NCBI GenBank assembly: GCA_963802375.1
Contig: CAWDIJ010000010.1
Location: 682,001-746,000 of the forward strand
DNA length: 64,000 bases
From: JACDAN01 sp963802375
GTDB lineage: Bacteria; Actinomycetota; Thermoleophilia; Gaiellales; Gaiellaceae
Direction of reading: 5' to 3'
Part shown: piece after piece, positions 22,483-30,271 of the stretch
Numbering within the stretch: the first letter of the stretch is position 1
Layout of the letters: each line of letters begins with the position of its first letter
Notes under the pieces: model-generated
Told to the model about the DNA's origin: nothing
Database searches by the model: none
What the model saw: the letters and a program-made list of their open reading frames with translations, nothing else
Made by a program: the position numbers and the translations under genes

Positions 22483-24171
22483 GTGCAGCTCGCTCTCGAT
22501 GCCCTCGACCGGCTCGTGGACACGCTGGAGGAGCGCGGCCCGCTGTCGGCAGTCGAGGCGGCCCGCACGCTGTTCGCGACATCCGCGATCTCCGAGGGGC
22601 TCGCCTGCTCGCTGATCGCCGAGGTGACCGCCGGCGACAGCCGGCTCGTCGCCGCGGGCGCCACCGTCTCCCTCGCCCGAACGCGAGTCGATCCACTGCT
22701 GGAGGAAGCCGAGTTCGTCGTTTTCGACCTCGAGACGACCGGGCTCTCGGCCGCCCGCGACCGCATCTGCGAGATCGGCGCCGTTCGCGTCCGAGCGCTC
22801 GAACCGGTCGAGACCTTTCAGTCGCTGGTGAATCCGGGGGTGAAGCTCCCGGAACAAGTGGCCCGGCTAACCGGCCTGCGCGAACAGGAGCTGAGGCACG
22901 CGCCGTCCGTCTCGACCGTTCTCCGCCGCTTCCTCTCCTTTGCGGGCGATGCGCTGCTCGTCGCCCACAACGCCCGGTTCGACCAGCGCTTCCTCGAGCG
23001 GCAGCTGCTCTTCGCTCACGGCCGGCGCCTGTCGGAGCCGCCGCTCTGCACGGCAGCGCTCGCCCGTCGGCTGCTCGAGGGCCGCCGACGCCGCGTCGGG
23101 CTCGCCTCGCTCGCCGACTTCTTCGGCGTCCCGACCAGGCCCTGCCACCGAGCACTGCCCGATGCCGAGGCGACAGCCCAGGTGCTGGTGCACCTGATCG
23201 GGCTCGCGCAGGAGCTCGGCGCGAGGCGGCTCTCCGAGCTTCGCGCTCTCGCGGCGCCTCGCAAGCGCCGGGTTTACGACAAGCGGTCCCTCGCCCGGGG
23301 CGCGCCCACCCGGCCCGGCGTGTACCTCTTTCGAGACCGCCATGAGCAGGTGCTCTACGTCGGTCGCGCCCGCGACTTGCGCGCCCGTCTTCGTTCCTAC
23401 TTCCGAAGCGAGGGCCAGCGGCCCTCGGTCGAAGCGGCGCTGTTGGCACTCCACCGCATCGAGTGGCGCGTACTTGGCTCCGAGTTCGAGGCGGCGCTCG
23501 AGGAAGTCAGGCTGATCCGTGAGCTCCAGCCGCCGGCCAATTCCCGCAGCCGCCGGAAGGAGCACGGCGTCTACCTCAAGCGCCGCGGCGAGGACTTCGT
23601 CGTGAGCAAGACCACGACCCCGCTCGGCCCGATCACGAGCCGCCGGAAGGCCTCGCTGGCCGCCCGTGCGCTGGCACTGAGCACGCCCGAGGAGCTCGAC
23701 GACCTCCTCCTGGGCGGGCCGCTGCCGCGCCTGCGCGCGCGTCTCTCGCACCTTGCCGATTGCCTCCGCTACGAGGAGGCGACCCGGCTGCGTGATCGCA
23801 TCGAGGCGCTCGAGCAGGTCCTCGATCGCCTCCGCCGGCTTGACCGGCTGCGCAGGATGGAGCTCTGTCTCATCGCACCAGCGGGCGAGCCGAGCTGGCG
23901 AAAGGCGTTCTTCTTGAGCGGCGGCGAGGTCTGCGCCGTTCGCTCGCTGCCGCCGGGAGGAGGCGCGAGGCTCGAGGTCGAGGCCGGGCTCGCGCTCTGT
24001 CGGGCCGCGCGCGTGCGTGCCGAAGACACCCTCACGCCCGAACAGGCGGAGGACCTGCTGCTCATCGACGGCTTCGTTCGCCGTCCGCCGCCCGAGCTCG
24101 CCGTGCTGCCACTCGACGCCGCGCTGATCACGTCGCATCTCACTGGCAGCCCGCTTCGCAAAGCGGCGTGA
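22483..24171 (+). CDS. DEDDh exonuclease (DnaQ-like) fused to GIY-YIG/UvrC-like nuclease
   Basis: A 562-residue DNA repair protein. Residues ~75-235 form a DEDDh 3'-5' exonuclease: VVFDLETTGL (D, E), LVAHNARFDQRFL (D) and HRALPDAEAT (H, D). Residues ~275-370 are a GIY-YIG module: PGVYLFRDRHEQVLYVGRA, RARLRSYF, catalytic Glu in SEFEAALEE and Asn in PPANSR, as in the UvrC N-terminal half or Cho. A UvrB-contact-like coiled segment (LRYEEATRLRDRIEALE) follows. The same architecture occurs in mycobacterial Rv2191. The upstream LexA box predicts SOS induction. Confidence 0.92.
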   Translation: MQLALDALDRLVDTLEERGPLSAVEAARTLFATSAISEGLACSLIAEVTAGDSRLVAAGATVSLARTRVDPLLEEAEFVVFDLETTGLSAARDRICEIGAVRVRALEPVETFQSLVNPGVKLPEQVARLTGLREQELRHAPSVSTVLRRFLSFAGDALLVAHNARFDQRFLERQLLFAHGRRLSEPPLCTAALARRLLEGRRRRVGLASLADFFGVPTRPCHRALPDAEATAQVLVHLIGLAQELGARRLSELRALAAPRKRRVYDKRSLARGAPTRPGVYLFRDRHEQVLYVGRARDLRARLRSYFRSEGQRPSVEAALLALHRIEWRVLGSEFEAALEEVRLIRELQPPANSRSRRKEHGVYLKRRGEDFVVSKTTTPLGPITSRRKASLAARALALSTPEELDDLLLGGPLPRLRARLSHLADCLRYEEATRLRDRIEALEQVLDRLRRLDRLRRMELCLIAPAGEPSWRKAFFLSGGEVCAVRSLPPGGGARLEVEAGLALCRAARVRAEDTLTPEQAEDLLLIDGFVRRPPPELAVLPLDAALITSHLTGSPLRKAA

Positions 24172-24182
24172 CGGTCGGGCTT

Positions 24183-24674
24183 CTAGGAGTCCGCCGCCGC
24201 CAAGATTGCGTCGAACCGCTCGAGGCTCGCGGCCGGCCACAGGACCGTCCTGTCGTAGTAGACCTCGAAGGCCGGCACCGAGTCCGGGAGCGTCACCCAG
24301 CTCAGCTTGGACTTGATGAAGATGTGGACGTCCGGCGTGACCGTCCACGGCTGATCGAGCGTTCCACCCCGAACGAACAGCACCTCGGGCCGGCCGTAGT
24401 CGCTGTAAACGGCAACCTGGCAGGTCGGACAGCGATAGATCCGCTGCTTGCTGCCGTCGTCGCGCGGCACGTCCACCGGTTGCGGGGCTCCCGCGAGCAG
24501 CTCCACCCGGTCGGCCTCGATCAGCAAGTTGATGACGAAGGCGCTCCCGGTCTGCCGCTGGCAATTCAGGCAGTGGCAGCAATGCGTGAAGAGCGGCTCC
24601 GACGTAAGCCGGTAGCGAACCGCTCCGCAAGCGCAACCACCATCACGCGCGACGCTCGTCACGTCAACAATCAT
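24183..24674 (-). CDS. GFA-family zinc-binding protein
   Basis: A 163-residue member of the family named for glutathione-dependent formaldehyde-activating enzyme (Gfa). Zinc ligands are visible: GGCACGAVRY (CxC), THCCHCLNCQRQTGS (CxxC) and YRCPTCQ. The family name rests on a disputed activity, so the function is uncertain. ATG 24674 is chosen; ATG 24683 is 3 codons upstream. The start sits in a CATG whose other strand starts the methyltransferase gene. It is convergent with the DnaQ/GIY-YIG gene, 11 bp apart. Confidence 0.87.
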   Translation of the reverse strand: MIVDVTSVARDGGCACGAVRYRLTSEPLFTHCCHCLNCQRQTGSAFVINLLIEADRVELLAGAPQPVDVPRDDGSKQRIYRCPTCQVAVYSDYGRPEVLFVRGGTLDQPWTVTPDVHIFIKSKLSWVTLPDSVPAFEVYYDRTVLWPAASLERFDAILAAADS

Positions 24675-25461
24675 GCGGACCATGACCGGCTACGTGCACG
24701 GCTACGGGACGCCCGAGCAGGAGCGGCTCGTGGAGCAGGCGGAGCACTGGCGCCACCGGCTGATCCGCGACGGCACGCAGCTCGAGCCCGGGACGCGCTT
24801 GCTCGAGGTGGGGTGCGGCGTGGGCGCCGTACTGGCGGTACTCGGACAGGAGTTCCCCGGCGTGAGCCTGACCGGGGTCGACATCGAGCCAAGGCAGCTC
24901 GAGTACGCCCGCGGCCACCTCGAGCGGGCCGGCGTCGAGGCGACCTTGCTGCAGGCCGATGCGCTCGAGCTCCCGTTCGAGGACGAGTCGTTCGACCACG
25001 TCTGGATGATGTGGTTCCTCGAGCACGTCGCCGATCCGCCCGCCGTGCTGCGCGAGGCCCGACGCGTGCTCGCCCCGGGCGGCGCTATCACCGCGATCGA
25101 AGTCGACTACTCGACCGTCCGCGCCGAGCCCTCAACGGACGCACTCGAGGCGCTGTTCGGCTCGATGGTCGAGGGCATGGCTGCCTCGGGCTGGAGCGAC
25201 GCCGGCACACGGCTGCCAGGCTGGCTCCGCGATGCCGGCTTCCGTGAGGTCGTGGAGGGCGAGCGCACGTTCTGGTGGCAGGACCCCGATCTGTCCGGCC
25301 AGGCGAGTTACGCGGCCGACGTGGTCGAGAGCGCGCTCGCGCACCAGCCCGGCGCCATAGAGGAGGAGTTGCGCGCGGGGCTGGAGGACCTGCGCAGCCT
25401 CCCGGGCCACCCCGGCGCAGGGCTCGGCTGGGTCCTGCACAAGTCAACTGCCGTCCGCTAG
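24673..25461 (+). CDS. class I SAM-dependent methyltransferase
   Basis: A 262-residue Rossmann-fold methyltransferase. Motif I is LLEVGCGVGAVLAVL, motif II includes VDIEPRQLEYAR, followed by LLQADALELPFEDESFDHVWM and the LAPGGAI turn. The acceptor is unknown; UbiE/phosphatidylethanolamine-type enzymes are closest by motif spacing. ATG 24673 or ATG 24682, three codons later, may be the start, and both lie in CATG palindromes used by the divergent gene. Its TAG overlaps the GTG of the next gene by one base (TAGTG). Confidence 0.88.
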   Translation: MRTMTGYVHGYGTPEQERLVEQAEHWRHRLIRDGTQLEPGTRLLEVGCGVGAVLAVLGQEFPGVSLTGVDIEPRQLEYARGHLERAGVEATLLQADALELPFEDESFDHVWMMWFLEHVADPPAVLREARRVLAPGGAITAIEVDYSTVRAEPSTDALEALFGSMVEGMAASGWSDAGTRLPGWLRDAGFREVVEGERTFWWQDPDLSGQASYAADVVESALAHQPGAIEEELRAGLEDLRSLPGHPGAGLGWVLHKSTAVR

Positions 25462-27068
25462 TGCCAGGCCCCTCGCGATACGACGCGATCGTGATCGGGG
25501 CCGGCCACAACGGGCTGGTGACCGCGTGCTATCTGGCGCGCGCCGGCCGGCGGGTGCTGGTCCTCGAGCGGCGCCATGTCGTCGGCGGCGCCTGTGTCAC
25601 CGAGGAGACCTTTCCCGGCTACAAGGTCTCCACCGCCGCGTACGTGAACAGCCTGTTCCACACGGCAATCGTCCGCGACCTGAGGCTGGCCTCCTACGGC
25701 TACGAGGTCCTCCCCCGCGATCCCGCGTCGTTCACGCCGTTTCCCGATGGGCGCTCCTTGACAATGGGCCCCGACGCCGACCTCACGCGCAGGGAGATCG
25801 CCAAGTTCAGCGAGCGAGACGCCGAGCGCTATCCGCAGTACGAAGCGATGCTCGAGCGCGTCGCGGCGGTGGTCGAGCCCACGCTGACGATGGCGCCGCC
25901 CGATCTGTCGAAGCCGCGCCTCCGCGACCTCCGGACGCTGCTCTCGCTCGGACGTTCGTACCGGCGGCTGGGAGACGCGGCAGGCGAGGCGGTGGAGATC
26001 CTCACCGGCGCCGCGCGGCCGATCCTCGACCGCTGGTTCGAGTCGGAGGAGTTGAAGGGGACGCTGGCGACCGACGCGGTCATCGGGGCGATGGCAGCCC
26101 CCTCGATGCCGGGGACCGCGTACGTGCTGTTCCACCATGTGATGGGCGAGAGCGGCGGCGCGCGAGGTGTCTGGGCGTACGTGCGCGGCGGCATGGGCGG
26201 GCTGACGCAGGCGCTGGCGGCAGCCGCCCGTGACCTCGGTGCCGACATTCGCTTCGAGGCCGAGGTGGAACGCATCCTGGTGCACGACGGCCGAGCCGTC
26301 GGCGTGGCGCTCGCCGGCGGCGACGAGTACCACGCCCCGGTCGTGGCGAGCAACGCCGACGCCAACGTGACGTTCCTGCGGCTGCTCGACCGGAGCACGC
26401 TTCCGGGGGCGTTCGTTGCCGACGTCGAGCGGATCAGCTACGCGAGCGCGTCGCTGAAGATCAACGTCGCCTTGGCGGAGCTGCCGGACTTCCGCGCGCT
26501 GCCGGGCACCGAGCCGGGCCCCCAGCACCGAGGCACGATCCACCTCTGTCCCGACCAGGACTACATCGAGCTTGCCTTCGACGATGCCAAGTACGGCCGA
26601 CCCTCTGCGGAGCCCGTGCTGGAGTGCACGATCCCGTCGGCCGTCGACCCGAGCGTCGCGCCGCCCGGTCGGCACCTGATGTCGATGTTCGTGCAGTACG
26701 CCCCGTACGAGCTTCGCGACGGATCCTGGGACGACCAGCGCGAAGCGTTCGCCGACCGCTGCTTCGACCTGGTGGACGAATACGCGCCCAACTTCAAGCG
26801 CTCGGTCCTCGAACGCCAGGTGCTGGCGCCGCCCGACCTCGAGCGGGTCTTCAACCTCACCGGCGGCAACATCTTCCAGGGCGCGATGACTCCCGGTCAG
26901 CTCTTCGCCTTCCGACCGGTGCCCGGCTACGCCCGCTACCGGACGCCGGTCGCCGGCCTCTACCTATGCGGCGCCGCAGCCCACCCGGGCGGCGGCGTCA
27001 TGGGCACGCCGGGCCTCAACGCGGCCCGCGAGATCCTGGGCAAGCGTCGCCTGCGCGCATCGATATAG
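25461..27068 (+). CDS. phytoene-desaturase/PYROXD2-like FAD oxidoreductase
   Basis: A 535-residue flavoprotein. The N-terminal dinucleotide fold YDAIVIGAGHNGLVTACYLA and the ERRHVVGGACVTEE segment bind FAD. The C-terminal YLCGAAAHPGGGVMGTPGLNAA is the second FAD-contacting motif of the phytoene desaturase family. PYROXD2-like members act on unknown substrates; no carotenoid genes are nearby, so a carotenoid role is not supported. GTG 25461 overlaps the methyltransferase stop, implying coupling and perhaps a shared pathway. Confidence 0.88.
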   Translation: MPGPSRYDAIVIGAGHNGLVTACYLARAGRRVLVLERRHVVGGACVTEETFPGYKVSTAAYVNSLFHTAIVRDLRLASYGYEVLPRDPASFTPFPDGRSLTMGPDADLTRREIAKFSERDAERYPQYEAMLERVAAVVEPTLTMAPPDLSKPRLRDLRTLLSLGRSYRRLGDAAGEAVEILTGAARPILDRWFESEELKGTLATDAVIGAMAAPSMPGTAYVLFHHVMGESGGARGVWAYVRGGMGGLTQALAAAARDLGADIRFEAEVERILVHDGRAVGVALAGGDEYHAPVVASNADANVTFLRLLDRSTLPGAFVADVERISYASASLKINVALAELPDFRALPGTEPGPQHRGTIHLCPDQDYIELAFDDAKYGRPSAEPVLECTIPSAVDPSVAPPGRHLMSMFVQYAPYELRDGSWDDQREAFADRCFDLVDEYAPNFKRSVLERQVLAPPDLERVFNLTGGNIFQGAMTPGQLFAFRPVPGYARYRTPVAGLYLCGAAAHPGGGVMGTPGLNAAREILGKRRLRASI

Positions 27069-27112
27069 ACAGGCTTGGCGCGAGCTGAGCGCCCGGGCGT
27101 ATCGTCTTGGGA

Positions 27113-28447
27113 GTGGTGCCACAGACGCAGTACGCGAAGAAGGGCGACGCGCACATCGCGTACCAGATCGTCGGAGAGGGCAATCCTCTAGACATCGTGC
27201 TCGTCTCCACCTGGTTCAGCCATCTCGAGGCACGGTGGGACCTGCCGGGCTATGCGCACTATCTGGGCCGCCTCGCCTCGTTCAGCCGGCTGATCTCGTT
27301 CGACAAGTACGGGATCGGCCTGTCCGATCCGATCAGGTCCACAGAGCTCCCCCCGCTCGAGGACTGGATGGACGACGTGTCCGCGGTGATGGACGCTGTC
27401 GGCCTCGAGCGCGCCGCGATCGCAGGCGCCGGCGAGGCCTCGCCGATGGCGGAGCTCTTCGCCGCCACGTATCCCGAGCGTACGAGCGCACTCGTCCTGA
27501 TGAACCCGACCGCACGCGCCTCGGCGGCGCCGGGATACGAGATCGGCGCACCGCCGGAAGTGCAGGAAGGCCTCGTCTCGATGGTTGAGCAGACGTGGGG
27601 TCGCGGCGACATCATCGCCGCGATCAATCCGAGCCTCGCCGGCGATTCCGCTGCAATCGAGGCCTGGGGACGATTCCTTCGCCTCTCCGCAAGCCCGGCA
27701 ACTGCTGCGGCCGTCATGCGCATGCTTTTCGAGCTCGATGTACGGGACGTGCTTCCATCGATCAGGGTGCCCACGCTCGTCGTCCACCGCCGGGACAACC
27801 CGATCGTCACCGTCGACCAGGGACGGTATGTCGCGGAGCACATCGAGGGCGCGAAGTTCGTCGTCGTGCCTGGCGCTGACTACGGGCTGGGAGTCGGGGA
27901 CATCGACGTCCTCATCGACGAAGTGGAGGAGTTCCTCACGGGGTCCCGCCCGGCGCACGCGACCGACCGTGTGCTCGCCACCGTCCTGTTCACGGACATC
28001 GTCGACTCCACCCCACGGGCGGTCGAGTTGGGCGATGCGCGGTGGCGGGAGCTGCTCGAGAGGCACGACGAGCTGGCGGCGACCGAGGTCGCGCGCTTCG
28101 GCGGAACGATCTCCGACTTCGCGGGTGATGGGCTGCTCGCAACCTTCGACGGCCCGGCGCGCGCCGTTCGCTGCGCGTTTGCGCTCCGGGACCGCCTGCG
28201 AATGCTTGACCTGGACATGCGTGCCGGTCTCCACACGGGCGAGGTGGAGCGACGCCGTGGAGGCATCGCCGGCATCGGCGTCCATATCGCCGCTCGTGTG
28301 AACGGGCTCGCCGGAGCGGGCGAGGTGCTCGTGTCGCGGACGGTGAGGGACCTCGTTACGGGCTCCGGACTCTCCTTCGTCGACCGAGGCGCACACAGGC
28401 TGAAGGGCGTTCCCGACGAATGGGAGATCCTCGAAGCTCTCGAGTGA
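27113..28447 (+). CDS. inactive-looking alpha/beta hydrolase fused to class III cyclase
   Basis: A 444-residue protein. Residues ~5-270 have an alpha/beta-hydrolase fold (TWFSHLEARWDLPGYAHYL; FDKYGIGLSD). The nucleophile elbow reads GAGEAS where active relatives have GxSEGG, and the catalytic His position in PGADYGLGVGD is Tyr, so hydrolysis is unlikely and a sensory role is plausible. Residues ~285-440 are a class III cyclase with both metal Asp residues (VLFTDIVDST; SDFAGDGLLATF) and the RLKGVP ending. GTG 27113 has TATCGT ending 7 nt upstream and no Shine-Dalgarno sequence. Confidence 0.85.
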   Translation: MVPQTQYAKKGDAHIAYQIVGEGNPLDIVLVSTWFSHLEARWDLPGYAHYLGRLASFSRLISFDKYGIGLSDPIRSTELPPLEDWMDDVSAVMDAVGLERAAIAGAGEASPMAELFAATYPERTSALVLMNPTARASAAPGYEIGAPPEVQEGLVSMVEQTWGRGDIIAAINPSLAGDSAAIEAWGRFLRLSASPATAAAVMRMLFELDVRDVLPSIRVPTLVVHRRDNPIVTVDQGRYVAEHIEGAKFVVVPGADYGLGVGDIDVLIDEVEEFLTGSRPAHATDRVLATVLFTDIVDSTPRAVELGDARWRELLERHDELAATEVARFGGTISDFAGDGLLATFDGPARAVRCAFALRDRLRMLDLDMRAGLHTGEVERRRGGIAGIGVHIAARVNGLAGAGEVLVSRTVRDLVTGSGLSFVDRGAHRLKGVPDEWEILEALE

Positions 28448-28457
28448 CCCTGGCGCC

Positions 28458-28600
28458 TCAGGCGTCCCAATGGACCACGATTTGGCCACTCAGGCCGGGC
28501 AACGGCAGGGATTCCGCCTCTGCCTCAAAGTAGGCGTCGCCGCTCGGGAGAAGGAGGCGGAGCCGAGCTGCGGCGACAGAGGAGGCCTTGCTACGCCGCG
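28458..28600 (-). pseudogene. remnant of a winged-helix (HTH_42-type) gene with internal deletion
   Basis: The last ~45 codons match the C-terminus of the intact gene at 41453-42475. Here the frame reads LPSGDAYF joined directly to EAEAESLPLPGLSGQIVV. In the intact gene the same two blocks (LPSGDPYF and EAEAESLPLPGLGGQIVV) are separated by about 63 residues. The DNA of both blocks is also closely similar. The N-terminal ~280 residues are missing and no start is visible. This is a decayed second copy of the family. Confidence 0.75.
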
Positions 28601-28659
28601 ACTGCAGACGAGTCGGCGAGGCCCACCACATCCGCACGAGCAGCCGACTAGGACCAAGA

Positions 28660-28685
28660 GGAAGGCCCGCAAGCGCGAGCCTTCC
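28660..28685 (-). terminator. hairpin downstream of the 71-residue gene
   Basis: GGAAGGC and GCCTTCC arms with a 12-nt loop. On minus it follows the stop at 28717 by about 30 nt and is followed by TCTT. It is a likely intrinsic terminator, but only moderately U-rich. Confidence 0.5.
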
Positions 28686-28716
28686 TTCCATCGGACTCGA
28701 ACGTTCTCGGCGACGT

Positions 28717-28932
28717 TTACGCGATCGCTCGGCTGCTGGCGTGGCCGTGTTCGTCGAACGACAGCCGGTAGCGCAGGTCGTCCCCGCGGCGCAGGTTGAA
28801 GAACCGGCGCCGACCCCTGATCAAGAGCACCGCCTCCGTGTCGTCGTGAGACTCGATTCGGTAGCCCTGCGTGCGTTTCACTTGGAGTGTCCGCTCGATC
28901 TCTTGGTTCCTGGTTAGAACTGCTTCGGCCAT
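28717..28932 (-). CDS. small hypothetical protein (71 residues)
   Basis: A soluble 71-residue protein, rich in Arg. The core GYRIESHDDTEAVLLIRGRR and the C-terminal LSFDEHG resemble small actinobacterial proteins in which a GYRVES...AVLVRG core is followed by membrane helices; those helices are absent here. GAGGGAGG lies 5 nt before the ATG, so translation is well supported. Hairpins lie on both sides (28660-28685 and 29005-29032), making it a separate transcription unit. No function can be assigned. Confidence 0.7.
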   Translation of the reverse strand: MAEAVLTRNQEIERTLQVKRTQGYRIESHDDTEAVLLIRGRRRFFNLRRGDDLRYRLSFDEHGHASSRAIA

Positions 28933-29004
28933 GACGGCCTCCCTCTATGGGGTCGGCCTCGCTGGGCCGTTAACTCAGCAAAGCGATGTGCAGAACAACG
29001 TACT

Positions 29005-29032
29005 GGGGAGGCCCCGCGGTGCGGGCCTCCCC
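29005..29032 (-). terminator. strong hairpin downstream of the ABM-like gene
   Basis: Perfect 10-bp arms GGGGAGGCCC (29005-29014) and GGGCCTCCCC (29023-29032) with an 8-nt loop, starting 15 nt after the stop at 29047 on minus. It is followed by a mixed AGTACGTTGTTCT, so the T-tract is weak. Confidence 0.6.
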
Positions 29033-29046
29033 TTGCAGCGTCGGGG

Positions 29047-29373
29047 TTACGCGCGGACGAGTCCGTTCGTTTTCACGATCGTTTTCTCCACGATCACGTC
29101 GCCGCCCGTGACCTTGGGCGGATTCGGAAGTGCCGCCTCCAGCTTCTCCTCGCGCACCCAGGTGGCCGCGACGCGGGTCGACTCGTCGGCCTGCACCGAC
29201 GTGTCGAAGAAGTCGATGGAACTCATGACGCCGTTGTCGGCCTCGATGAGGTGGTAACTCTTGAAGCCCGGCATCTCGCTCAGGCGCGGCAGAAGGCTCT
29301 CGCCGACCTTCCTGGTCAGCTCCTCCGTGCGATCCTGGTCGATGCCCTCGTACCGTCGGATGGTGGCATGCAT
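29047..29373 (-). CDS. antibiotic-biosynthesis-monooxygenase-like dimeric barrel protein
   Basis: A 108-residue protein with the ferredoxin-like dimeric alpha/beta-barrel pattern: MHATIRRYEG, ...LLPRLSEMPGFKSYHLIE, then SIDFFDTSVQADESTRVAATWV. Such ABM-fold proteins include small monooxygenases and stress proteins without cofactors; this group is of unknown function. ATG 29373 is chosen because GAGGAG lies about 8 nt upstream. An in-frame extension to 29517 has no ribosome site. It is divergent from the gene at 29593 and shares an AT-rich region with it. Confidence 0.72.
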   Translation of the reverse strand: MHATIRRYEGIDQDRTEELTRKVGESLLPRLSEMPGFKSYHLIEADNGVMSSIDFFDTSVQADESTRVAATWVREEKLEAALPNPPKVTGGDVIVEKTIVKTNGLVRA

Positions 29374-29530
29374 CTGATGCTCCTCACTGTCACAATTCAG
29401 GCTGAAGAGCCTGCCGGTTGAGCTCTCCTTGATGCGCTTGGGCCCGGTGTGACAGTCGAAAGAGGAGAATCCTCGGAGCCTCGACGGCTTCCGTCTGGGT
29501 CTTCGCGCACCACGCACTGTAGCAGACTTC

Positions 29531-29579
29531 TTGACAACGTAGCCTTACGGGGTTACGTTTTTATACGTTATCAACGTAA
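29531..29579 (+). promoter_or_regulatory. promoter with repeated AACGTA/TACGTT half-sites
   Basis: TTGACA (29531-29536) and TACGTT (29554-29559) are 17 bp apart, a textbook -35/-10 pair. Half-sites recur: AACGTA at 29536-29541, a 6-3-6 inverted repeat TACGTT-ATC-AACGTA at 29564-29578, and TTACGTT/AACGTAA arms at 29553-29559 and 29573-29579. The region is AT-rich against the genome background. It looks like a repressor-controlled promoter for the gene at 29593; the remaining bases back to 29374 show no other signal. Confidence 0.65.
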
Positions 29580-29592
29580 GCGCTGAGGCAAT

Positions 29593-30241
29593 ATGCCCTT
29601 CTCCGTGACTCTGGAGCGCGTTCCGGATCGGGAGCTCGGCCCACTTCTGATTCAGCTCGCGCAGGCGGGCTTCGACAATCCGATCATCAAGCCTGTTGAT
29701 GCCGATGGCACAGATGGGAAAGGTGTCGCCTCTGCTCGTGGGCCGAGGGCGGGATCTCGCCGAGGATTGGGGGCTCGTGCAGGAGCGGGAGGGCCAGTCG
29801 TATCAGTGGCCGGAAGAGCGCGAGCGCTATTCGCGCTACCGCGTGTTCATGGGTGTGACGCGCGCCGAAGGCGCGGTTCACATCGGTCTTGGCGAGACGA
29901 TTCGCAAGAACAAGTGGGGGCGCGACCGAAAGTACGTCGTCGCCTTCCTGAGCAGTGGATCCCCGCAGCGGCCGCTAGCCGAGTTCGTCGCAGCTGACGA
30001 CTACGAGGAGACACGCGACCTCGTCGCAGTCATCCGTGGGAGCGACGGTGGGCGGCGTATGTACGGCGCCGGCGACGCCCTTCCCCAGGTCTACACGGAA
30101 GGCTTTCGGACTCAGCTGTACAGCGAGCGGGTCGTCTATCCGGGCGTCTGGAACAAGGTCGTCGTCGTCGCGCGCGAAGACGAGGACGCGATGATGCTCA
30201 ACCACGCGCTGATCCAGGGCCGGCGGCGCCACCCGATGTAG
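29593..30241 (+). CDS. hypothetical protein, apparently split by a +1 frameshift
   Basis: I do not recognise this gene. It begins at ATG 29593 behind GAGG and a good promoter and reads PFSVTLERVPDRELGPLLIQ with a coherent protein-like composition for ~40 codons. The frame one base later (from TTG 29696 or ATG 29699) then reads to 30241 and is clearly coding (DLAEDWGLVQEREGQ, YRVFMGVTRAEGAVHIGLGE, RMYGAGDALPQVYTEGF). That second frame has no ribosome site and is closed by stops before ~29650. A one-base change near the purine run GGGAAAGG (29716-29723) would join them into ~215 residues. It is a pseudogene, a recoding case or a sequence error. Confidence 0.5.
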
Positions 30242-30271
30242 GCGCAAAACATTGGCGGCCTCCTGCGCCGT

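Noticed and set aside
25461..27068. Carotenoid biosynthesis role for the flavoprotein
   Set aside because: It has the phytoene-desaturase FAD motifs, but there are no crtB, crtE or cyclase genes nearby and the PYROXD2-like group is broader.
29716..29723. GGGAAAGG as a programmed -1 slippery heptamer
   Set aside because: In the upstream frame the codons are GGG AAA, not the N-GGA-AAG phasing needed for -1 slippage, and the downstream frame is +1.
28448..30241. A mobile island at 28.4-30.2 kb
   Set aside because: The region has short orphan genes and lower GC in places, but no transposase, terminal repeats or tRNA. Decay of chromosomal genes explains it as well.
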